This document shows positions 15,746 to 21,924 of a stretch of DNA of 21,924 nt, in pieces. Each line of letters begins with the position of its first letter. Within the stretch, counting starts at the first letter, position 1. The notes beneath the pieces were generated by a model. The model was not told the DNA's origin and did no database searches. It saw nothing but the letters and a program-made list of their open reading frames with translations. The position numbers were made by a program, and so were the translations under genes. Source of the DNA: Syntrophaceae bacterium UBA2280 (GTDB lineage: Bacteria; Desulfobacterota; Syntrophia; Syntrophales; Smithellaceae); NCBI GenBank assembly GCA_002347685.1, contig DDWS01000058.1, positions 1 to 21,924 on the forward strand. The letters run 5' to 3'.

Positions 15746-17512
15746 TTAACCAATGGCCCCGAATTTACAGACTTGAGCGCATAATCCGCAACCATTACAA
15801 ATTGTTTCGTCAATAAAGGAGATGCCTTTGCGCTTGGATCCTTCTTTTGTTATGCCTTTTTTCCAGGAAATCGGGGGACAATTCAAATCCAGGCAGGCTT
15901 TGCAACCTTCGCATTTATCCGGATCAACCCTCAACGACGGCTGTGGTTTGATGTTTGCTCTTTTAAAAAGGACACACGGTTTCTGTGCGATGATCACGGA
16001 CGGACCGCCGAAAGCCAGTGCTTCCTTGATCGCTACCCGGGCTTCATGTATGTTATTAGGATCGATAACATTTATATTTTCAACTCCTAGAGCAGATACT
16101 AAAACCTTTAGATCAACTATTTTTGATTCTTTCCCCAACAGGGTATAGCCCGTTGCAGGATGTTCCTGCATACCGGTCATGGCTGTGGTGCTGTTATCCA
16201 AGATAATAATCAGGGCATCACTGTTATTGTAGACCATGTTCAGAAGCGGTGTGATGCCGGAATGCAGAAAGGTGGAATCTCCGATAACACCGACAACTTT
16301 ACCCTTTCCTTTCTCACCCAGGGCTTTGCTCATACCGTGTGCCATGCCGATGCTTGCCCCCATGCAGATGCAGGAATGCAAACCCTCCAGTGGTTTTAGA
16401 TAGGAAAGGGTATAACAGCCAATGTCGCCATGGACATAGGCTTTGGATTTTTTCAGCGCGTAAAACAATCCGCGATGCGGACATCCGGGACAAAGATTGG
16501 GCGGGCGCGGCGCAAGAGGGTCTGTATAAGGAGATAAAGAGGTGTCCATGTTCCCGTTGATCGCGTTTTTAATGATGCCGGGATCGAATTCATTGGTATA
16601 GGGAAAGATGTCCTTGCCGGTTACAACAATGCCCATGGCTTTGATCTGTTCTTCCAGATAGGGGTCCAGCTCTTCCACCACATAGATTTTTTTAACTTTT
16701 GAGGCGAATTCGCGGATCAATTTCTCCGGCAGCGGATAGACCATGCCCAGTTTCAGATAGGAAAATTCCGGAAAAACATCCCTGGCGTAGTTGTAGGGCA
16801 TGCCGGCGGTGATGATGCCGACTTCCGGATTGTTGATTTCCATTTTATTTTCGGGAAAAGTTTCCGCGAATTCCTTCAAAGCCTGCTGGCGCTTTTCCAC
16901 TTCGACGCGGCGGACACGGGCATTGACGGGGACCATGACATATTTTCCAGCATTGCGGGTTAACGTATTCTTGTCCCGGGGAGCCAGAGGATCGCTGAGC
17001 ATCACGACAGATTTCGAATGAGAAACCCGTGTGGTGGACCTGAAAAAAACGGGCGTGTCAAATTGTTCGCTGATTTCAAACGCCAGTTTGACGTATTCTT
17101 TCGCTTCCTGGGGATCCGCAGGTTCCAGCATGGGAATTTTAGCGAATTTCGCATAATTACGGTTGTCCTGTTCGTTTTGCGAACTGTGCATGGACGGATC
17201 ATCGGCGCTGATGATGACCAGCGCGCCTTCGATGCCTGTGTAGCTGACGGTGAAAATCGGGTCGGCGGCGACGTTGACACCCACATGCTTCATCACGGCC
17301 AGCGCCCGCGCACCGCCTAAGGCCGCCCCGATGGCGACTTCTACGGCGACTTTTTCGTTTGGGGCCCATTCCGCGTAAACACCGTCATACTTTGCGTATT
17401 CCTCCATGATTTCGGTGCTCGGCGTTCCCGGATAGGCTGATGCAAATCGAACACCTGCTTCATAAACACCGCGGGCAATGGCTTCATTTCCTGACATGAG
17501 TAATTTTTTCAA
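15746..17512 (-). CDS. iorA: indolepyruvate ferredoxin oxidoreductase, alpha subunit
   Basis: The large catalytic subunit: binds TPP and passes electrons to ferredoxin. The 588 residues have a pyrimidine-binding domain at the N terminus (EAIARGVYEAGVRFASAYPG), a TPP-binding domain with CPGCPHRG and HGDIGCYTL, and a C-terminal 2x[4Fe-4S] ferredoxin domain. Cluster Cys are at 534, 537, 540, 545 (CxxCxxCx4CP) and 572, 575, 578, 582. The start is a TTG at 17510-17512, supported by GGAGG 9 nt upstream and by the family opening KKLLMSGNEA. The next ATG (17497) is too far from that ribosome site. It is 21 nt after the TPR gene. The full complement of Cys indicates an active enzyme. Confidence 0.95.
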   Translation of the reverse strand: MKKLLMSGNEAIARGVYEAGVRFASAYPGTPSTEIMEEYAKYDGVYAEWAPNEKVAVEVAIGAALGGARALAVMKHVGVNVAADPIFTVSYTGIEGALVIISADDPSMHSSQNEQDNRNYAKFAKIPMLEPADPQEAKEYVKLAFEISEQFDTPVFFRSTTRVSHSKSVVMLSDPLAPRDKNTLTRNAGKYVMVPVNARVRRVEVEKRQQALKEFAETFPENKMEINNPEVGIITAGMPYNYARDVFPEFSYLKLGMVYPLPEKLIREFASKVKKIYVVEELDPYLEEQIKAMGIVVTGKDIFPYTNEFDPGIIKNAINGNMDTSLSPYTDPLAPRPPNLCPGCPHRGLFYALKKSKAYVHGDIGCYTLSYLKPLEGLHSCICMGASIGMAHGMSKALGEKGKGKVVGVIGDSTFLHSGITPLLNMVYNNSDALIIILDNSTTAMTGMQEHPATGYTLLGKESKIVDLKVLVSALGVENINVIDPNNIHEARVAIKEALAFGGPSVIIAQKPCVLFKRANIKPQPSLRVDPDKCEGCKACLDLNCPPISWKKGITKEGSKRKGISFIDETICNGCGLCAQVCKFGAIG

Positions 17513-17533
17513 CTGCTTGTGCCTCCGTGTGTA

Positions 17534-18214
17534 TTAGCTCAACGTGGATATTTTCCGTTTGATGAAAAGGACCGCGGCCGGTTCAGTCGTTTTCTCCAGA
17601 GCCCGGTTGTAATAATCCAGCGCCTTTTCGTTATTGTCCATTGCTTCGTGAATTCGGGCGATGTTGCGCAAACCGATCATTTCAAAACCGACACTGTAGG
17701 ATTTTTGCGCCATCTCAAAGTATTTCAGCGCTTCCGCATAATCCTCTCTGGCCTCATAGCAATACCCAAGCGAAGTCAATGCAAGAAATTTAACTCCGGT
17801 TTTATCGGTTCTTGTCTTACTGACAAACTTTTTATAGGAATCAATCGCTTTCTCCAACTCGCCCCGGTTGAAATACGTATTGCCCAGATGGTAGTAGGCC
17901 ATCTTGCTGCTCCAGCTGTACGGATACTTTTCAATAATCTGTTTGAAAATATTGATATTTTCTTCAATGGTTTCAAGGTTATCGCCGCTTTGAATCAGAT
18001 TATGCTGAGCTTTGGCGTATAGCTTTAAAGCAGCGTTTGAATAGTAGCTCCAGTAGAAATAAATCCCCACAACCAATACAATCGCGCAGCCCAGTGCCGT
18101 CGCGATGACCGTGACGCGGGTTTTATTTTCAGAAATGTAATCCCCGATCCTCTCGATGGTGGATTGAAACGCATCCGGGCTTTTGAGTTCTTTTTTTGAT
18201 AATTTCGCGGACAT
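17534..18214 (-). CDS. membrane-anchored tetratricopeptide-repeat protein
   Basis: A protein of 226 residues: a charged cytosolic N terminus, one transmembrane helix (about 33-56, VTVIATALGCAIVLVVGIYFYW), then a periplasmic-facing array of three to four TPR repeats (about 95-220). The repeats include AYYHLGNTYFNRGELEKAIDSYKKF, LTSLGYCYEAREDYAEALKYFEMA and RNIARIHEAMDNNEKALDYYNRALE, which keep the W/L-G-Y-A-F-A-P spacing of the fold. The layout resembles YfgM-type TPR_21 proteins, which act with chaperones at the inner membrane. GGGGA lies before the ATG, which is 1 nt after the thioesterase stop. The relation to its metabolic neighbours is unclear. Function otherwise unknown. Confidence 0.82.
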   Translation of the reverse strand: MSAKLSKKELKSPDAFQSTIERIGDYISENKTRVTVIATALGCAIVLVVGIYFYWSYYSNAALKLYAKAQHNLIQSGDNLETIEENINIFKQIIEKYPYSWSSKMAYYHLGNTYFNRGELEKAIDSYKKFVSKTRTDKTGVKFLALTSLGYCYEAREDYAEALKYFEMAQKSYSVGFEMIGLRNIARIHEAMDNNEKALDYYNRALEKTTEPAAVLFIKRKISTLS

Positions 18215-18215
18215 A

Positions 18216-18635
18216 TTATTCCCCTTTATTGATATTAAATTTTTCGGTCAGACCAAGAAGGATTTGCGGAATGCGGCGTATTTTCCCCTCATTATTCGTG
18301 CAGGCATGGATGGTATATCCTTCCACAAGAATCTTTTCCTGATGTTCATCCCATATCTTTGAATTAAATCGGATGGTAGCCCTTTTGATATAATCAAACT
18401 TCGTTTCGATGGTCACCATCTGGTCGTACTTTGCCGGTGACAGGTAATGGCAGGAAACCTTTGTCAGAGGAAGATTGAGCCCGATTTTTTCCAGTTCGCA
18501 GTATGCCACGCCCAACTGACGCATCAGTTCGTTGCGTCCCAACTCAAACCAGCGGATATAATTGGTGTGATAGACGATTCCCATGGCGTCTGTATCGGCG
18601 TAGAGCACACGGACTTTTGTCAGGTTAGTTTCCAC
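18216..18635 (-). CDS. YbgC/4-hydroxybenzoyl-CoA thioesterase-type acyl-CoA thioesterase
   Basis: A hotdog-fold thioesterase of the YbgC/FadM type, 139 residues. The family hallmark is VLYADTDAMGIVYHTNYIRWFE, with catalytic Asp16 and His23. The last helical strand and the usual C-terminal loop follow. It starts with GTG at 18633-18635, overlapping the last codons of the apgM-like gene by 11 nt. A GGGG motif lies about 9 nt upstream. The overlap suggests translational coupling. It sits between the apgM-like gene and a TPR gene and not near tol-pal, so the YbgC tag is by sequence only. Possible substrates are short or aromatic acyl-CoAs, such as those produced by IorAB. Confidence 0.9.
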   Translation of the reverse strand: METNLTKVRVLYADTDAMGIVYHTNYIRWFELGRNELMRQLGVAYCELEKIGLNLPLTKVSCHYLSPAKYDQMVTIETKFDYIKRATIRFNSKIWDEHQEKILVEGYTIHACTNNEGKIRRIPQILLGLTEKFNINKGE

Positions 18636-19851
18636 GAAATGTACCCCAGTCCCGGATAAATTTTTCCATCAGTAAGTAGCCGGGTGACACCATTATGCCG
18701 CTTTCTTTTGCGGCAGCTTCCGTGAAGGGACGCCCCGCTGCCTGGTTTTCTTCCGGACGTGATGATAAAATGGCAAACGGGCTTGGATCGCCGACATGGG
18801 TTTTGAGTTCTACAGGTGTGGGATGATCGCTTAAAACCAATATGCGGTAATCACCCAGTTTCCCGATGTTATTCAGAATCGGGCCTACAATCTTTTCATC
18901 AAACAATTCGATGGCCAGGATTTTCCCCTCAATATTTCCTTCATGACCCATTTCATCCGGGGCTTCCAGATGCAGAAAGACAAAATCCATAAATCTGAGC
19001 GCGTCGAGCGCCATTTTTGCCTTGCCTTCGAAATTGGTGTCTATATAGCCGGTGGCGCCTTCCACCCGTAAGGGCTTCAATCCCACAATGGTTCCCAGGC
19101 CGTTGAGCAGATCGACCGCGGAAATCATGCCGCCTTTGAAATCATATTTTTGAGTCATCAAGACCAGTTTTGGTTTTCCGCCCTGGCCCCACAACCAGAT
19201 GGAATTGGAGGGTTTCTTCCCTTGTGCTACGCGCCTGGCGTTAACAGGATGATCCTTTAAAACCTCTGCCGCTTTTTGCATCAGGTCATTGATTCCTGGG
19301 GCACTCTCGCCTGCGGGAAGATATGCCGCAATCGCTTTTCCTGGAATGTCATGAGGCGCAGTGGTCTGCGGGGAACCTGCCGCGTTTCTCCAGACCAGCA
19401 GATGGCGGTAACCGACACCCGGAAAAAACTGCAACGAAGGCCCGCCGAGATGCCGGTTGAGATCGGTGATGATTTCTCTGGCTTCTGAAGACGAGATGTG
19501 GCCGGAGGTGAAATCATCCATATAGGCCTGATCTGTTCCGGCTTCGCCGATGCAAACCAGATTGCAGCGATAAGCGATGTCATTCGGTCCCAGATGGATA
19601 CCCATGCTGGCGGCCTCAAGAGGCCCCCTGCCCGTGTAGGTTTCCTCCGGATTGTAGCCCAGAACGCTTAAATTGGCCACATCCGAACCGGGTGTAAGCC
19701 CCTCGGGGATGGTGTCTATCAGTCCCAGTGTGCCCTGGGAGGCAATCTGGTCAAGAAACGGAGTCAGGGCGCACTGAAGCGGGGTCTTTCCGCCGAGTAT
19801 CCCGCACGGATAATCCGCCATTCCGTCGCCCAGCAATACAATATATTTCAT
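18625..19851 (-). CDS. archaeal-type phosphoglycerate mutase-like protein; proposed homoserine kinase
   Basis: A 408-residue member of the alkaline phosphatase superfamily, related to archaeal cofactor-independent phosphoglycerate mutase (ApgM). It has the metal-binding Asp in LLGDGMADYP (Asp9), TPGSDVANLSVLGY carrying the nucleophile Ser56, TGRGPLEAASMG, and the late metal ligands in DEMGHEGN and SDHPTPVELKTH. The C-terminal GDPSPFAI is also a family feature. A subset of this family has been proposed to be a homoserine kinase because it lies beside hom in bacteria lacking thrB. Here it is 21 nt after hom, so the threonine pathway role is the better guess. Mutase activity remains possible. 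AGGA precedes the ATG; the gene overlaps the thioesterase by 11 nt. Confidence 0.88.
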   Translation of the reverse strand: MKYIVLLGDGMADYPCGILGGKTPLQCALTPFLDQIASQGTLGLIDTIPEGLTPGSDVANLSVLGYNPEETYTGRGPLEAASMGIHLGPNDIAYRCNLVCIGEAGTDQAYMDDFTSGHISSSEAREIITDLNRHLGGPSLQFFPGVGYRHLLVWRNAAGSPQTTAPHDIPGKAIAAYLPAGESAPGINDLMQKAAEVLKDHPVNARRVAQGKKPSNSIWLWGQGGKPKLVLMTQKYDFKGGMISAVDLLNGLGTIVGLKPLRVEGATGYIDTNFEGKAKMALDALRFMDFVFLHLEAPDEMGHEGNIEGKILAIELFDEKIVGPILNNIGKLGDYRILVLSDHPTPVELKTHVGDPSPFAILSSRPEENQAAGRPFTEAAAKESGIMVSPGYLLMEKFIRDWGTFRGN

Positions 19852-19872
19852 GGGGTCTTCCTGCTGATTAAA

Positions 19873-21180
19873 CTACAATTCATCTTCGATGCGAATCAAA
19901 ACGGTCTTGTCGCGAACAACGCGGAGCCTGTTTATTTTTTTGAGCGCCTGGCGGACATTCTTTTCTTTCGCTTTGTAGGTCGTCATGACAATCGGAACAG
20001 GCCCTGCCTCTTCCTGCGCCTTTTGGATCACGGTGGCAATGCTGATGTGATACTCGCCCAGAATACCGGATATTTTTGATAAAACTCCCGGACGGTCCAG
20101 AACCGAGAAACGGAAGTAGTACTTCGTTTCAATGTCGTCCATCGGAATCAGGGTGATGGCTTTCATGCCTTTTTCGTTCATCGAACGCAGGGGAACACGG
20201 CCCGATATGCCTTTCATGACATCGCGTGCACTGTCCATAATATCGCTGAAGACAGCACTTGCCGTGGGCATCATGCCCGCTCCCTGACCGAAAAGAAAGA
20301 CAGGTCCGGACGCGTCGCCGGTCACATGAAAGGCATTATAGTTCCGGTTGACATTGGCCAGCAGGTGCCCTGATGGAATCATGGTCGGGTGAATCCTGGC
20401 TTCTACCGCGCCGTTTTTGAGCAGGCCGATTCCCAGAAGCTTGATTCGGTAACCCAATTCTCTTGCAAAATCAATATCTTCACTGCTAACCTGGGTAATC
20501 CCTTCCAGGTAAATATCCTTGAGGTTGACTTTTTTTCCATAGGCCAGCGACAGGATGATCGCCATTTTGTGGGATGTGTCGATGCCCTCAATGTCGAAAG
20601 TCGGGTCGGCTTCTGCAAAACCCAGCAGCTGAGCTTCTTTTAACACAACATCGAAGGGCTTTCCCTCATCGGTCATTTTGGTTAAAATGAAATTGCAGGT
20701 TCCGTTCATGATTCCGACGATGGAGTTGATCCTGTTGGCAACCAATGACTCCTTGAGCGTTTTGATGATCGGGATGGTCCCGCCGACGCTGGCTTCGAAT
20801 CCGACATCCACCCCTTTTAGCTGCGCGGCCGGAAAGATTTCATTGCCGTAAGTCGCCAGTAGCGCTTTATTGGCTGTCACCACATGCTTTCCGTTTTTGA
20901 TCGCCTCCAGAACAAAGGTCCGCGCCGGTTCGTAACCGCCCATCAGCTCGATCACAATAGATATTTCCGGATCATTGAGGATATCCCGTGCGTTGGTGGT
21001 CAGAAGCTGTTTGGGTACTTTAACGCCGCGAGACGAGGTGATGTTGAGATCGGCAATCTTTTTTAAGACGATCTTTGCGCCGAGCTTTTTTGTAATCATC
21101 TCCTCGTTCTGGCGCAGTAATTTGATCACACCGGTGCCAATATTGCCAAAACCGATCAATCCGATATGTATTCTCTTCAT
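19873..21180 (-). CDS. hom: homoserine dehydrogenase
   Basis: Reduces aspartate semialdehyde to homoserine with NAD(P)H, the branch point to threonine and methionine. The 435 residues have an N-terminal NAD(P)-binding domain with GFGNIGTG (10-17), the NKALLATYG segment, the catalytic region ASVGGTIPIIKTL, GIMNGTCNFIL, and DPTFDIEGIDTSHK with its key Asp/Lys. The ACT domain (about 355-435, RFSVLDRPGVLSKISGILGEYHISI) suggests feedback control by an amino acid, probably threonine. ATG 21180 was chosen because GGGGTGG lies 7 nt upstream; a TTG five codons earlier is embedded in that site. It is first in the seven-gene operon and has a possible promoter 70-100 nt upstream. Confidence 0.96.
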   Translation of the reverse strand: MKRIHIGLIGFGNIGTGVIKLLRQNEEMITKKLGAKIVLKKIADLNITSSRGVKVPKQLLTTNARDILNDPEISIVIELMGGYEPARTFVLEAIKNGKHVVTANKALLATYGNEIFPAAQLKGVDVGFEASVGGTIPIIKTLKESLVANRINSIVGIMNGTCNFILTKMTDEGKPFDVVLKEAQLLGFAEADPTFDIEGIDTSHKMAIILSLAYGKKVNLKDIYLEGITQVSSEDIDFARELGYRIKLLGIGLLKNGAVEARIHPTMIPSGHLLANVNRNYNAFHVTGDASGPVFLFGQGAGMMPTASAVFSDIMDSARDVMKGISGRVPLRSMNEKGMKAITLIPMDDIETKYYFRFSVLDRPGVLSKISGILGEYHISIATVIQKAQEEAGPVPIVMTTYKAKEKNVRQALKKINRLRVVRDKTVLIRIEDEL

Positions 21181-21251
21181 GTGATGCCACCCCAAAGCGT
21201 TGACAACAACGCAAAATTCCAGTCCTGCAAGTCTATTGACAAGAACAGTTA

Positions 21252-21279
21252 TCTATATCAAACCCCGCTGTTTTGTCAA
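21252..21279 (-). promoter_or_regulatory. candidate sigma-70 promoter for the hom operon
   Basis: On the minus strand, TTGACA (21274-21279) and TATAGA (21252-21257) are separated by 16 nt, about 70 nt upstream of the hom ATG. The -35 is perfect and the -10 matches 4 of 6. The intergenic region is the only gap in front of hom long enough to hold a promoter. Confidence 0.5.
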
Positions 21280-21319
21280 ACAGATAAGAAACGGTTGGCG
21301 AATAAATCTCATGGATAAT

Positions 21320-21924
21320 TTATTGGACGATTTGCCTGTATGCCTCAGCATGTGCCGGTGTCGGAATACCTGCTTCTCTGCCGGCCTCGATAAGATAAGC
21401 CGTCAGGGTGTCAATTTCCGTGGGCCTGCCTTTTTCGCGGTCGAGCTGCATGGAGGTCTTCGCGTCAAAAGCAAAACGGCCGACCTGATCCATTGTTTTT
21501 TCAACTGCATCGTCAGGCAGGAGAATGCCGCGCGCTTTGGCGACGGCAACAACTTCTTTCATCATCTTGTTGAGTCTTGACCGCAAATCCGGATCCGCCA
21601 TCACTGCGCCATACGTTTTTCCGGTCGCGGCGGTCAGTGAACCCAACGGGCACATAAGCAGATACTTCGACCACAAGGCTTCCGAGATTTTCCCGGTTAA
21701 TCTTGCATCAATGTTTGCCTGTACAAGAAGATCATGTATTGCAGAATATTTTTTTGCAGACGCCTCGTCGTCCGTTCCAAAAGTCAACCTGCATGCTCCA
21801 TCACTTTGTCGGACAACGCCCGGTTTTTCCAGATGGCTGATGATATAAACGCTGCCGCTGATCACATCCGCTGCGGGCAGCACCACGCGAAGCCGTTGTG
21901 TGCTGTTCACCCCGTTTTGCAACG
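21320..21924 (-). CDS. ketopantoate reductase (PanE/ApbA) family protein, C-terminal part
   Basis: The C-terminal two-thirds of a PanE/ApbA-type NADPH-dependent 2-oxoacid reductase, cut by the right edge (201 codons). The visible N-terminal LQNGVNS is the family strand after the Rossmann domain (LQNGV). ALWSKYL carries the conserved Lys and PTEIDTLTAYLIEAGREAGIPTP holds the conserved Glu that polarises the substrate. The usual Asn after the W-x-K segment (N-A-x-N) reads CPLGSL here. This alters the pocket and leaves the substrate (ketopantoate or another 2-oxoacid) open. Its stop at 21320 is 139 nt before the hom start, so it is a separate unit or loosely linked. Start codon outside the window. 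Confidence 0.85.
   Translation of the reverse strand, partial: LQNGVNSTQRLRVVLPAADVISGSVYIISHLEKPGVVRQSDGACRLTFGTDDEASAKKYSAIHDLLVQANIDARLTGKISEALWSKYLLMCPLGSLTAATGKTYGAVMADPDLRSRLNKMMKEVVAVAKARGILLPDDAVEKTMDQVGRFAFDAKTSMQLDREKGRPTEIDTLTAYLIEAGREAGIPTPAHAEAYRQIVQ

Noticed and set aside
21235..21262. Plus-strand TTGACA followed by TATCAA
   Set aside because: Poor spacing (about 14 nt) and no plus-strand gene downstream.

Overview
The window (about 22 kb, mid GC) reads like the chromosome of an anaerobic Desulfobacterota bacterium of the Syntrophales type. This is inferred from gene content: glutaconate-type CoA-transferase with an acyl-CoA dehydrogenase, ferredoxin-dependent indolepyruvate oxidoreductase (IorAB), and hom next to an archaeal-type phosphoglycerate-mutase-like gene. 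No rRNA or other phylogenetic marker is present to confirm it.

There are three blocks. (1) Positions 1-6062, minus strand: a probable catabolic operon. In transcription order it holds a PadR-type regulator, a C-terminally truncated epimerase, CoA-transferase A and B subunits, an MmgE/PrpD-family protein, an acyl-CoA dehydrogenase with an IVD-type catalytic Glu, and then, after a tandemly duplicated leader, the first codons of an iron-containing alcohol dehydrogenase. That last gene loses family resemblance near the left edge, where a small palindrome suggests the end of an insertion sequence. Positions 6063-6829 hold an AT-rich dyad with an 11-bp repeat, which may be the padR operator, and a glycosyltransferase remnant. 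(2) Positions 6830-13931, plus strand: a compact housekeeping run of dtd, a DUF1285-like gene, guaB, dnaE, a UPF0280 gene and a PaaI-type thioesterase. (3) Positions 14053-21924, minus strand: an incomplete PanE-family reductase at the right edge, then a probable seven-gene operon of hom, an apgM-like gene (proposed homoserine kinase), a YbgC-type thioesterase, a membrane-anchored TPR protein, iorA, iorB and a CbpA-like DnaJ. It ends in a strong intrinsic terminator facing block 2.

Working together: block 1 looks like a route that activates an organic acid to its CoA ester and oxidises it, with an unknown substrate. Block 2 combines tRNA proofreading, GMP synthesis and replication. Block 3 combines threonine/methionine precursor synthesis with ferredoxin-linked 2-oxoacid oxidation. 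No CRISPR array, phage, tRNA or complete mobile element was seen. The most unusual region is the rearranged left third (1-6830), with a duplicated leader, two or three truncated genes and an uncharacterised acid-CoA operon.
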